From: Actinomadura mexicana
GTDB taxonomy: Bacteria > Actinomycetota > Actinomycetes > Streptosporangiales > Streptosporangiaceae
Assembly: GCF_900188105.1 (NCBI RefSeq)
Contig: NZ_FZNP01000018.1
Location: forward strand, 90,798 to 154,797
DNA: 64,000 nt
Direction of reading: 5' to 3'
The translations under genes were made by a program, and so were the position numbers. Position 1 is the stretch's first letter, and every line of letters starts with the position of its first letter. The notes under the pieces were generated by a model that worked only from the letters and a program-made list of their open reading frames with translations, was not told the DNA's origin and did not search any database. This document shows positions 55,785 to 63,889 of the stretch, in pieces.

Positions 55785-55997
55785 TCAGATCAGATCGTGC
55801 TCACGATCCTTGACGCGACGCACGAACGTTCGCCATTCGGTCGCCGCGAAGATCAATATTGGTCCGTCCGGGTCCTTCGAGTCACGCACACCGACCGCAG
55901 GCGCCGCGCTCGCCACCTCGATGCATGCTCCTCCGTGGTGGTCGCTACGGCTCGCCTTACGCCACTGGAGACCCGTGGGGTTCGGCAAGTTCATCAT
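55785..55997 (-). CDS. DUF397 protein
   Basis: The protein is 70 residues with the DUF397 pattern: LQWRKASRSDHHGGACIEVA, VGVRDSKDPDGPILIF, and W in ATEWRTFVRRVKD. It overlaps the XRE regulator gene by 4 bases. XRE–DUF397 pairs are abundant in actinomycetes and behave like regulator/small partner systems related to WhiJ/AbaA. The small protein likely modulates the regulator. No separate promoter is seen. Confidence 0.9.
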   Translation of the reverse strand: MMNLPNPTGLQWRKASRSDHHGGACIEVASAAPAVGVRDSKDPDGPILIFAATEWRTFVRRVKDREHDLI

Positions 55998-56818
55998 CCG
56001 AGTTCCTCCATCAGACTTTCGATCAGGCGACGGGACTCATCGGTTCGGAGCGCGTCACCTCGAAGCAAGTTGTACAACACCGCGCACTCCGCAACGGATT
56101 TCTTCTCCTGGAGAAGCATCCCTTGCCCGCCGGCTTCGATGTAGGCGACATCCGTCGAGTCCTCAAAACTGAGCATGATGAAGCTCCCACCCAACCCGGG
56201 GTAGTACCCGGCATCCTGGGGGACGACATCGATCCACACGTTGGGCAACTCGCTAATGGAGAGCAGGTGCTGAAGTTGCTCACGTACCACCGTAGGGCCA
56301 CCGATCATACGCCGCAAAGCGAACTCGTCGATCGTGAACCATGCTTGAGGTGCGTCCTCAGCAGTGAACAACTCTTGCCGCTTCAAACGGTCCTTCACGA
56401 GTTGATCCACCATGTCCGGTCTCTGGTTACGTCCAAGCACGGTCCGAATGTAACTCTCTGTCTGCAACAGCCCATTGACCATGGCGACGTCGAACGCCCG
56501 AATGGTAGCCGCTTCCGCTTCCATTTCGAGGTACTGGTCGAACCCGGGAGGCCGGATCGTCCGGTGACGTGTGTCGATGATGCGCTTCCAAAGGCGCGAG
56601 AATAGCCCGTTCGTCCTGAAAAAGGTATCGAGGTCCTGGGCGAACTTCTCTGAAGGAATGTTTTTTCCGGCTTCGATCTGGCCGAGCCATTGCGGCGTGT
56701 ATCCGAGCTTCTCGGCCAAGTCTTGCTTGCTCAGTTGCGCTTCCGAGCGCCACGCCGTGACCTCTGCCGCAAATGTCTGGATAGCCGGATCTTCGTACGC
56801 TTCACGCCTTGATCCCAT
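55994..56818 (-). CDS. XRE-family regulator with DUF5753 domain
   Basis: The protein is about 274 residues from ATG 56818, with GAGGAG six bases upstream. An N-terminal helix-turn-helix (about 20-75: LSKQDLAEKLGYTPQWLGQIEAG) is followed by the DUF5753 domain (about 95-265: FDVAMVNGLLQTESYIRTVL, FTIDEFALRRMIGGPTVVREQLQHLL, FIMLSFEDSTDVAYIEAGGQGMLL). WhiJ-type regulator. It is divergent from the HATPase gene. The gap contains the inverted repeat AACCCCG (56836-56842) / CGGGGTT (56888-56894). Confidence 0.9.
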   Translation of the reverse strand: MGSRREAYEDPAIQTFAAEVTAWRSEAQLSKQDLAEKLGYTPQWLGQIEAGKNIPSEKFAQDLDTFFRTNGLFSRLWKRIIDTRHRTIRPPGFDQYLEMEAEAATIRAFDVAMVNGLLQTESYIRTVLGRNQRPDMVDQLVKDRLKRQELFTAEDAPQAWFTIDEFALRRMIGGPTVVREQLQHLLSISELPNVWIDVVPQDAGYYPGLGGSFIMLSFEDSTDVAYIEAGGQGMLLQEKKSVAECAVLYNLLRGDALRTDESRRLIESLMEELG

Positions 56819-56968
56819 TGCCGACTCCTCTACCAAACCCCGGTGGGAGGTTTCGTGGTCCAGGGCGGGGGTTTACCGGACCCGTTTCGGGGTTCGTAGC
56901 CGAGAGTAACTCACGCTTGCGACTCTGGTCACGGCATTTCAACAGGAAACCGGAGGCGACAGTTCCCC

Positions 56969-57442
56969 ATGGCGAACACCCGCCCACCGCCCGGTGATCA
57001 ACACCGGTTCCATCCGACATCCGGAGACACTCCAAAGGTCGTATCGATGCACGCAACCCTTCTCGCCCCCGAAACCCCGCCTCTCATCCTCGATCCCACC
57101 TTGAACGCGCCAGCCTTGGCGCGCCGCTTCCTCGCCGAACGCTTCCGCGAGTGGGGCATCGAGGACGACTCCGACGGCCGTCTGGTCGTCTCGGAGCTGG
57201 TCACGAACGCCCTTCTCCACGGCGCCGGACAGATCGTCGTCCGCGTCTACCGAGACGAGAGCGACGGCATCCCCGTAATCGAGGTGTGGGACCAGGGCGA
57301 CGGCGCGCCGGTAGTCCGTCCGGAAAGCGACACCCAACTCAACGGCCGAGGACTCCTGACCGTCGAGGGCATCGCGCTCAAGTGGGGCACGCGGCCGATC
57401 ACCGAAGGAGGAAAGATCGTTTGGGCACGCGTCGCTGCTTAG
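56969..57442 (+). CDS. HATPase (RsbW-like anti-sigma/Ser kinase) ATP-binding protein
   Basis: The protein is 157 residues from ATG 56969 (GGAGGCGAC upstream); ATG 57047 is an alternative giving 131. GHKL motifs: N-box LVVSELVTNALLHG, G1-like VWDQGDGAPVV, and G2 LNGRGLLTVEGIALKWG. This is the HATPase_c_2 type that phosphorylates anti-sigma antagonists. Together with the divergent XRE and DUF397 genes it makes the familiar actinomycete triad. The partner sigma or antagonist is not in the window. Confidence 0.85.
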   Translation: MANTRPPPGDQHRFHPTSGDTPKVVSMHATLLAPETPPLILDPTLNAPALARRFLAERFREWGIEDDSDGRLVVSELVTNALLHGAGQIVVRVYRDESDGIPVIEVWDQGDGAPVVRPESDTQLNGRGLLTVEGIALKWGTRPITEGGKIVWARVAA

Positions 57443-57819
57443 GGCGGGAGCTGATCAACCGCACGCGTGCCATCGTCGAGCGCCACACCCTTCGATGCCG
57501 TACCCGCATCGGCCACAACACCGCGTTGCGGTACCTGGAAGGGCTCGCCGTAGTGCTCGAAGCATCCGGCTGGCGATGCGTCCGCCTCTACCGCCCCGAT
57601 GGGTTCCCGATCTCGCTGCCAGTCCTGCGGGTGTACGCCCCTGGTGCGGAAGACGTCGAGGTCTGGGTTCACGTCCGAGCAGAGCCCGACGACCGATGGA
57701 GCTATTACGAAGCTCGACAAGGACACGGGACTGGCGGCCACATCCACCTCTGCGGAGACGCGAAGGGAGCCGCCGAACACGTCGAGCACAGACTCAGAGC
57801 CCGAATGTACCTCTGCTGA
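57421..57819 (+). CDS. Hypothetical actinomycete element protein
   Basis: The protein is about 132 residues if TTG 57421 is used, overlapping the HATPase end by 22 bases; the start is uncertain. The sequence has RIGHNTALRYLEGLAVVLE, RLYRPDGFPISLPVLRVY, a VEVWVHVRAEPDDRWSYY strand pair, and ends HVEHRLRARMYLC. A small alpha/beta domain is likely. It follows HATPase genes in related loci. No motif for catalysis is visible. Confidence 0.55.
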   Translation: MGTRRCLGRELINRTRAIVERHTLRCRTRIGHNTALRYLEGLAVVLEASGWRCVRLYRPDGFPISLPVLRVYAPGAEDVEVWVHVRAEPDDRWSYYEARQGHGTGGHIHLCGDAKGAAEHVEHRLRARMYLC

Positions 57820-57969
57820 AACCCCGAGACGAACCCCCGACTTCCGCCAAGAAGGCGCGCAGAGTCGGGGGTTCCGGATTACCGGAGTATTCGAATGCCT
57901 CGCGTCCGCTACACCTTGCTGTGCCCCCTCCGCCCCCTACTGCGCTTCTACCTGACCCAACAGAGCGAG

Positions 57970-58161
57970 ATGCACATGGAATCCTCATTCCGTTGCATCC
58001 TGCTCAGGGAGAATCACGAGGCACAAGTTCACTGGGACAAAGCCGAAACCTTCAGGATGGCCGCTGAGACCCTGTCGACTGATCAGGCGACTCCTGACCC
58101 TCCCACCCGGCTTTCCGCTGTGCGAGTGCTCATCGAGGAGACGCCGGACAGCTCAGACTAG
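57970..58161 (+). CDS. Small hypothetical protein
   Basis: A 63-residue frame starting MHMESSFRCILLREN, with composition like a small soluble protein (charged, no signal peptide). GAGCGAG precedes the ATG. It fits the gap between the hypothetical gene and the convergent ATPase gene. No family is recognised and it may not be a gene. Confidence 0.4.
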   Translation: MHMESSFRCILLRENHEAQVHWDKAETFRMAAETLSTDQATPDPPTRLSAVRVLIEETPDSSD

Positions 58162-58192
58162 ATCTCGCAAGCCGTCCGTCATCCCAGAGCGG

Positions 58193-59152
58193 CTAGCCCA
58201 ACACCGACGCTTCGAGGGCCATGCTGAATTCCGGATCGATCTGAGTAGTGAGATCGATCCCCACAGACTTGTTGGCCCAGCTCTCAGCGTTCTTGACGTG
58301 GAACTCCGCACCCTGTCGAGAGAACTTCTCCCAGTCCTTCGGCTGCGCGTCCACCTTGGCCTGAAGGCATCGCAGCACCTCCCGCCCAGGACCGTCGAGC
58401 GCGTTGAGGTCGAAGGAACGACCTTGCTCCATGGCCCGAACCGCCGGCTGATGCCCCATGCACGTCAGCAGGTCATCCCCAACCTGCGAGCGTAGGAATG
58501 CCTCGTCGTCGCTGGTCTGGACCTTGTTGCCCACGACTGCGATCTTCACGCCGAAGTCCCGCGCGTGGTCGGTGTACTGCCGGTAGACGGCAACGCCCTT
58601 CCTCGTCGGCTCGACGACGAGGAACATCACGTCGAACCGCGTGAACAGCCCAGAGGCGAACGTGTCCGCCCCCGCCGTCATGTCCACGACGACGTATTCT
58701 CCGGGACCGTCGATGAGGTGGTTGAGGTACATCTCAACCGCTCCCGTCTTCCCGTGGTAGCAGGACACCCCAAGGTCCTTGTCGTCGAACTGGCTAGCCG
58801 CCATGAAGGTCACGCCACCGAACCGACGTGACATGGCATGGATCGGGTCGTCACCCCCGATCCGCAGGAGCTTCGAGCCGCGCCCTGGTGGCGTCGTCTT
58901 CACCATCTGAGCCGCGGATGCGATACGAGGGTTGTCGCCCCTGAGGTACTCCTTGATGACGTCGAGGTGCGCTCCCAGCGCCGGCACGCTGGCGACATCC
59001 TCATCACTGAGCCCCAGGGCCGCACCGAGGTGTTGGTTGATGTCCGCGTCGATCGCAACCACCGGCACTCCCTCCGCAGCCAGATGCCGGATGAACAGCG
59101 AAGACGTAGTGGTCTTCCCGCTACCGCCCTTACCCACGAACGCAACCTTCAC
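58193..59152 (-). CDS. CooC/ParA-like P-loop ATPase
   Basis: The protein is about 319 residues from GTG 59152, chosen because GGGAGGG lies just upstream; ATG 59164 is an alternative. Deviant Walker A FVGKGGSGKTTTSSLFI, the DADINQHLG switch, and the YVVVDMTAGADTFASGLFTRFD / FLVVEPTRKGVAVYRQY core match the MinD/CooC class that loads metal or assembles protein complexes. An insert around CYHGKTGAVEMYLNHL is distinctive. It is divergent from the NACHT gene with 480 bp between. A decayed copy of its middle part lies at 63022-63110. Role in the element is unknown. Confidence 0.82.
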   Translation of the reverse strand: MKVAFVGKGGSGKTTTSSLFIRHLAAEGVPVVAIDADINQHLGAALGLSDEDVASVPALGAHLDVIKEYLRGDNPRIASAAQMVKTTPPGRGSKLLRIGGDDPIHAMSRRFGGVTFMAASQFDDKDLGVSCYHGKTGAVEMYLNHLIDGPGEYVVVDMTAGADTFASGLFTRFDVMFLVVEPTRKGVAVYRQYTDHARDFGVKIAVVGNKVQTSDDEAFLRSQVGDDLLTCMGHQPAVRAMEQGRSFDLNALDGPGREVLRCLQAKVDAQPKDWEKFSRQGAEFHVKNAESWANKSVGIDLTTQIDPEFSMALEASVLG

Positions 59153-59635
59153 GAACCCTCCCATCTAGGAATGGAAACCGTTGTCATTTCCCACATGATG
59201 TCACAACGGGTGGCGGAGGCAAGGCAAACCGCGCAACCTCAGCGCAACCGCCATCGCTTGCGTGCCGGGGGCCACACATGGTTCGGGCCGTCGCTGTCGC
59301 CCGTCTTCCGTGACCACTTGCGCCCTCTTTAACGCGTAGCAGTGCATCGAGGCTCACAAAAGGGATGTTTTGCCGCGCCGACCACCAAGGGCTGATGGGG
59401 TCAGCAGTCGATCAAGAAGGGCGCGAACCACCAGCCTTCGCGGCGCCGCCTGTCTGCCTCAGCCTCGGAGCATAGCTTCATGACCTGGACTGACGTCTAT
59501 CACACGTAATCGGCGATATCACGGCACGGCCCCGACCGGGTGCCACATCTGGCCAATTGGGGCACTTAGTGGGTATCTCACCCACTGGTCGGTGCATACT
59601 CAACCACCTCGTACAAGCGATCGATAGAGGTGGGA
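59153..59635. promoter_or_regulatory. Divergent regulatory region, ATPase / NACHT NTPase
   Basis: No gene. ATGGAAACCGTTGTCAT (59171-59187) is an imperfect dyad next to the ATPase start; it vaguely resembles metal-regulator boxes. AGTGGGT (59568-59574) and ACCCACT (59580-59586) form a perfect dyad 50 bases before the NACHT start. Either could be an operator. Confidence 0.5.
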
Positions 59636-62600
59636 GTGACCAAGGTGGCCGGTACCGACGACAAAGATCAGCCATCGAAGAAGGCCCAAAACAAGATGGC
59701 ACTTCTCCCTACAGCGGGGTGGCTGCTCGCGGCCACTGGGGTGCCAGTGGCAGCTGGGGCAGAATGGCGCAAGCTCGCCCACGACCACCCAATCATCGCG
59801 ATATTTCTAGTCATCATTTATTGGCTGACGCTCGCTCTCCTCAAGTTTGGTAGTGATGTACTCTCAGCACTCAGGTCGAAATATCTCAAGAAGACTACCG
59901 ACCTGATCGGGGAGTCGATAGACCGATGGGCTTCAAAATTTGGTCGTGATTACAATCAGTACATCCTAGTTAGCACCAGATATATCGACCAAAAGGGTTT
60001 GCCGCGAATAGCGGGAAAGCCATTGGAAATGGACGAAATTTATGTAAATTTGGAGCTTGCTTCGCGTGCCCCTCATCAAGTCTCGAGCAGTCTACTGGCA
60101 AATTCGTCGACTGAAGTTGCTGGTCGCAAGACTCTTATGGACCACCTTGATAAAGTTCCACCATCGATCTTGGTGGTAACAGGTGGGCCGGGGAGTGGGA
60201 AGACCACATTAATTCGCCATACAGCGAAGCAAATGCTTACCGGAAGGCGCCGAAGGCGTAAAATTCCAATTATAGTCTACTTGCGTGATCACGCTGCCAC
60301 TCTTCCCTATCTCCCGGAGCGTACTCTGCGAGAGGTCGTTTCGCAGAGCCTTGGTCGACGGCTGAGGGCCCTTGAAGCGCAGGGATGGTTTGAAAGGCAA
60401 CTCGCAAGTGGCAATTGTGTGGTTTTCTTCGATGGCTTGGACGAGGTTCCGCGTGAGGAGGATCGCCGTAAAGTCTCATCTTGGATCGAGCAACAAACGA
60501 CGCAGTATCCATTGAATGACTTTGTAATAACATCAAGGCCCATCGGATATAGGACGGCACCTATACACGGAGCATCCGTGATGCAGGTCCGACGACTCAC
60601 TGACAGCCAGATCGCCTGGTTCGTCAAAGCATGGTATCGAGCCGAAACCAAAATAGATCATTCCGAGGATAGCGCCCAGGAAGTGGAGTCAGCTGCCGAT
60701 ACGGCTGCCGAAGACCTATTGAATCGCCTTCATAATATGCAGGCTCTTTATGATCTCACGGTTAATCCCCTTCTCCTCACGATGATCGTAAACGTCCACA
60801 AAACTCTCGGCGCTTTGCCGGGAAGTCGCTTTGAACTTTACAAAGACATAATAGAAGTAATGCTGTGGCGACGCCACGATGCTCTGAACATTCCAGCGGC
60901 ACTGAGGGGAAATAAGAAAGAGATAGTGCTAAAAGATGTAGCCTTTTATATGATGCAACAGCGTGTTGTGTCCCTTCCGCGCCAAGAACTACTGGACATT
61001 GTCGGCAAAAGGCTTCCGTCGATCACCCAAGAGGTAACAGATGTCGAGTATCTAGCCTCCGTCGAATCGTCGGGTCTCCTGGTGGAGCAAGAGAATGGCG
61101 TGTATGCGTTCTCTCACCTAACGTTCCAGGAATATCTCGCTGCGGGCTATATTCGCGACAACAGGCATAGTCAAATGTCTGCCCTTATTGGATTCATCGG
61201 TAACTCATGGTGGCGAGAGACAACGCTTCTTTTCGCGGCTCAGTCTGACGCTACGCCCATCGTTGAAGCTTGCCTAACGGCCGGGACGGTGGAGGCACTG
61301 TCGCTCGCGCTCGACTGCGTGGAAGAGGCTAGTGAAGTATCAATACAGATGCGTACCAGCATCAATGATCTTGTTTTCGAAGCCATACAGTCGGGGATCG
61401 ATGCAGAACGCCGGCGCCTTGTCATCAGAGTGGTTCTAACGCAGCACCTGAAGTCCAAGGTGGCCACTTCAACGGGTCGTAAAGTGTGCCCGAAGCCAAT
61501 AACTCAAGGTATCTATCAGATCTTCCTCCAAGATTCCGATGGAAGCCATCGCCCCGATGCGCCTGGTTCAGCAGAGCATTACTTTGGCGAGGGACCGATT
61601 CTTGGTGTGAGGGGAGTGGATGCCACAGCCTTTGTGGAGTGGATGAATGAGGTGATGGAGGGGGAACTTGTCTGCGCCTTGCCACTTAGGGAAGAACTCG
61701 AACAGAACGCGGTACGAGCATCGCTGCGCGCTTTGGGGAACGGCAAGCGGTATATTTGGGTTGCTGAGGGAGATGGGCTAGCACTTTGGTCAGCTAGTGG
61801 AACTGCTGTAACTTCCGTTAAGCCGAGTGTTTTTCGAGATTTTCTGAGTAGTGACATTGAATCTTCTTCAGCACTCTTGTCGGCATGCATGCTTGTCCGC
61901 TTGCGGGCTAGGACCCAGATCCTGAACCTGGCTGTCGATGTGATAGATACGCTGGCAATCAACGCTCCAGATCATGGAGCGTCTTTGGCTCTAAGAAGTC
62001 CTCTCATTTCGAGAGAGTACAATGGCCAAGTTGACCCAGAAGTCACTGGCATCCTCGATTTGGATCAGATTCGCAATATGGACTTTTCGAATGCAAGTCA
62101 CCTTTCGGTGCTGTGGTCGTTGTATCGGCTAGTTGCATTCGACTATGTCTCCGTGGTAGATGGGGATCTTTCTTTGCTTAAAGACCTTAGATATGGTGGC
62201 GGGACGGCTCACGGTGACCCGGTGATAACTGCCTTGGTCTTGGACCAGAGCAAAAGTCTCTCCTTGGAGATCACTACCGTTCGAGATCTAAGAAGAGATG
62301 CCATGAATCTGGCATTCGAGCTTGTGATTGAAAAAGAAAGGGGGTTGTCGTGGTTGAGGGGTAACCGCCCGTCGCCCTATCTTGTGTTGACCGATACGCT
62401 TGAAGAGCGTCTTGAACCAACCAGGAGCGCTGTTGGTTCAGTGTTTTCAAGGGTGCTATGTAGCACTAGTGCGGGACGTGACGATGATGCCGATACCTTT
62501 GCGGCGAGTTTTCATGAACGAGCCCTCGAAATCTTGACGCCCGATCGGAATTATGCTGCTGTGGCGCCTGACAGATTGACAAAGGTCCTAAACGAAACAT

Positions 62601-62908
62601 GCGAGAAATTCGAATACCTGCTCAAATCTGACTCGCGGCAGATATCGTCAAATTTGTGGGCGCGAAGAGTGTCCGAGAATCTTCGGGACATTGCGCCGCC
62701 CATGTTTTCCAGACAGGCTACATTTGAGGGCGCTGTTGCATCGGGGGTGCGCATCGCTTTGGTTTGTTTGGCCGGCGAAGCCGATGAATATGGATGGCAG
62801 GATGTGTCGGAGCAATTTAGGGAGCTTGCGGCGGGCCTTATGTATCTAGAGCAAAAAATAAGGGGCGACGTCCCAGCCAACGAAATGATCGTAGTATCTG
62901 TGCAGTAG
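59636..62908 (+). CDS. Membrane-anchored NACHT NTPase with degenerate FGE/C-type-lectin-like C-terminal region
   Basis: The protein is 1,090 residues from GTG 59636 (AGAGG five bases upstream). Two hydrophobic segments lie at about 22-40 and 50-72. The NACHT module covers roughly 170-520: Walker A VVTGGPGSGKTTL at about 181-193, Walker B VVFFDGLDEVPRE near 262-274, sensor-like FVITSRPIGYR, VNPLLLTMIVNVHK, and winged-helix end YAFSHLTFQEYLAAGYI. Residues about 620-715 (PITQGIYQIFLQD, GVRGVDATAFVEWMNEV, ALPLREELEQNAV, YIWVAEGDGLALW) follow the layout of formylglycine-generating-enzyme/C-type-lectin folds. Lower GC than the chromosome. Probably an antiphage STAND NTPase; target unknown. Confidence 0.85.
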   Translation: MTKVAGTDDKDQPSKKAQNKMALLPTAGWLLAATGVPVAAGAEWRKLAHDHPIIAIFLVIIYWLTLALLKFGSDVLSALRSKYLKKTTDLIGESIDRWASKFGRDYNQYILVSTRYIDQKGLPRIAGKPLEMDEIYVNLELASRAPHQVSSSLLANSSTEVAGRKTLMDHLDKVPPSILVVTGGPGSGKTTLIRHTAKQMLTGRRRRRKIPIIVYLRDHAATLPYLPERTLREVVSQSLGRRLRALEAQGWFERQLASGNCVVFFDGLDEVPREEDRRKVSSWIEQQTTQYPLNDFVITSRPIGYRTAPIHGASVMQVRRLTDSQIAWFVKAWYRAETKIDHSEDSAQEVESAADTAAEDLLNRLHNMQALYDLTVNPLLLTMIVNVHKTLGALPGSRFELYKDIIEVMLWRRHDALNIPAALRGNKKEIVLKDVAFYMMQQRVVSLPRQELLDIVGKRLPSITQEVTDVEYLASVESSGLLVEQENGVYAFSHLTFQEYLAAGYIRDNRHSQMSALIGFIGNSWWRETTLLFAAQSDATPIVEACLTAGTVEALSLALDCVEEASEVSIQMRTSINDLVFEAIQSGIDAERRRLVIRVVLTQHLKSKVATSTGRKVCPKPITQGIYQIFLQDSDGSHRPDAPGSAEHYFGEGPILGVRGVDATAFVEWMNEVMEGELVCALPLREELEQNAVRASLRALGNGKRYIWVAEGDGLALWSASGTAVTSVKPSVFRDFLSSDIESSSALLSACMLVRLRARTQILNLAVDVIDTLAINAPDHGASLALRSPLISREYNGQVDPEVTGILDLDQIRNMDFSNASHLSVLWSLYRLVAFDYVSVVDGDLSLLKDLRYGGGTAHGDPVITALVLDQSKSLSLEITTVRDLRRDAMNLAFELVIEKERGLSWLRGNRPSPYLVLTDTLEERLEPTRSAVGSVFSRVLCSTSAGRDDDADTFAASFHERALEILTPDRNYAAVAPDRLTKVLNETCEKFEYLLKSDSRQISSNLWARRVSENLRDIAPPMFSRQATFEGAVASGVRIALVCLAGEADEYGWQDVSEQFRELAAGLMYLEQKIRGDVPANEMIVVSVQ

Positions 62909-62919
62909 GTTGTTTATCG

Positions 62920-62936
62920 GCCTCAGTCGCTGAGGC
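62920..62936 (+). terminator. Small hairpin after NACHT gene
   Basis: GCCTCAG (62920-62926) pairs with CTGAGGC (62930-62936) around TCG, 12 bases after the stop. No U-run follows. The stretch 62937-63265 holds only the ATPase remnant and a GATCGAGGGGGG tandem repeat near 63173-63200. Confidence 0.55.
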
Positions 62937-63021
62937 AAGCCCAGCTTGAGCGTAAAACGCGTCTATGCTCCCTGAATCATGCTGGCTGCGCTGTGGCACA
63001 GAACCATCTGAACCGCCCGGT

Positions 63022-63110
63022 GCAGTAAGGCCTTTCTTCGGCGGCTCGACGGCGACGAGCATCGCGTCGAATCAAGTGAAACGGCCAGGGGGCGCACGTG
63101 TCTCTGGATC
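63022..63110 (-). pseudogene. Decayed fragment of a CooC/ParA-like ATPase gene
   Basis: About 89 bases align with 58586-58675 of the ATPase gene at visibly high identity. Read on the minus strand it gives GRFT, stop, FDAMLVAVEPPKKGLTA, against GLFTRFDVMFLVVEPTRKGVAV in the intact gene. The in-frame stop and short length show it is a remnant, either of a second element copy or of a local rearrangement. Confidence 0.75.
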
Positions 63111-63265
63111 AATAGCCCGGAGGACGTCGCCCCTGCGGGCCAGACGAGCGGCGGAGCAGGCGATCAGGGGTGATCGAGGGGGGATCGAGGGGGGATCGTC
63201 GCCTTCCGCGGGTCGCGCCACGATCTCGGCATACCTCCCGAGAGTCTTCCTGAACTGGGCGTATG

Positions 63266-63313
63266 TGTTCGAGTAGGAGGTGATTACCTCCACCAAGCGT
63301 CGTTACTCGAACA
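63266..63313. other. attP-like junction between two elements
   Basis: TGTTCGAGTA (63266-63275) and TACTCGAACA (63304-63313) are exact reverse complements centred on 63289/63290. The core ACCTCCACCAAGCGTCG is shared with attL. Both arms are of element type, so the site resembles an uncut attP rather than a hybrid with chromosome. Confidence 0.7.
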
Positions 63314-63445
63314 TCCGCCTGCCGACGCGGTAGCGGGCATGTCGAGGGCGATGACTCGTCGCTGACGGCGGCGGCACCGCCGAACGGGCGGGGCCGCCGC
63401 CGTTGTGCTGTGCGCTCTGTAGGCGTTGACGACGGGCGCGAAGGG
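63314..63445 (-). pseudogene. Remnant of a second serine recombinase C-terminus
   Basis: The 130 bases align with 50312-50445 (roughly four-fifths identical by eye), including GACGGCGGCGGCAC, CGAACGGGCGGGGCCGCCGCC and GTTGA.GACGGGCGCGAA. This region encodes the end of the recombinase (FAPVINAHRG onward, AAAVSDESSPST in this copy). Homology stops near 63445, so almost all of the gene is gone. Confidence 0.75.
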
Positions 63446-63490
63446 GGCGGCGGTACACGCGCGCGGGGTGCCCCGGCCGCGCTCGACCGC

Positions 63491-63805
63491 TCAGATGATC
63501 CGGACCGCTTCCACCACATCGTCGGCGTCCAAGGCATGGACGGTGCCCTGCCGGCAGTCGGCCGGCCCGTAGTCGCCTCGGTCGATGACGCACTTCCAGG
63601 ACGTCTCGATCTCGTCCCGCAGGTCGGCGGGCCAGTCCCGGATCGGGGCGTCACGCATCCCCGACGCCCGCAGTCGGGCGTCGAATTCGTCGTGCGCCTC
63701 CTCCCAGCGGGCGAACGCCTCGTCCTCGGACCCGCCGGGCGGCCTCGGCATCCCGGGGCCCCGGTTCAGGACCACGTGCCACTCATCGAAGTGGGAGAGG
63801 AGCAC
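63491..63805 (-). CDS. DUF3841-like protein, possibly truncated
   Basis: The protein is 104 residues from GTG 63805. LLSHFDEWHVVLNRGP near the start and SWKCVIDRGDYGPADCRQGTV with DADDVVEAVRII at the end resemble the C-terminal half of DUF3841 proteins. The frame stays open upstream with CRVPRER directly before, also family-like, but no good start is found there, so the N-terminal half may be lost. It belongs to the second element. Function is unknown. Confidence 0.55.
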   Translation of the reverse strand: MLLSHFDEWHVVLNRGPGMPRPPGGSEDEAFARWEEAHDEFDARLRASGMRDAPIRDWPADLRDEIETSWKCVIDRGDYGPADCRQGTVHALDADDVVEAVRII

Positions 63806-63889
63806 CCGCTCGCGCGGGACCCGGCAGGCGCCGTCATCATGGCGGTTTGGACTGCCCGTCGGGGTTCCCGAGAGACCCGGAAACCGGAG

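Larger units (their letters stand above)
50292..63290. mobile_element. Integrated element at ssrA (about 13 kb), recombinase-deficient
   Basis: Bounded by the repeat at 50283-50311 and 63286-63313. It holds a truncated serine recombinase, DUF2637, small transfer-region-type genes, a GntR regulator, two further regulators and NTPase cargo. No FtsK-like Tra, replication initiator or intact integrase is present, so it looks immobile on its own. Base composition falls markedly in 53.3-54.8 and 59.6-62.9 kb relative to the chromosome. No phage structural genes are seen, so an ICE/plasmid-type origin (pSAM2-like gene families) is favoured. Confidence 0.8.

Noticed and set aside
59171..59187. A definite Zur/metal-regulator box before the ATPase gene
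   Set aside because: The dyad is imperfect (two mismatched pairs per arm) and I could not match a consensus with confidence; kept only as a possible operator.
50292..63290. Interpretation as a prophage
   Set aside because: No capsid, portal, terminase, tail or lysis genes; gene families fit an integrative plasmid-type element.
63072..63296. 74-codon frame starting at the junction (MVEVITSYSN...)
   Set aside because: Its middle is the junction dyad and a simple repeat, and its end is the decayed ATPase fragment; not a gene.
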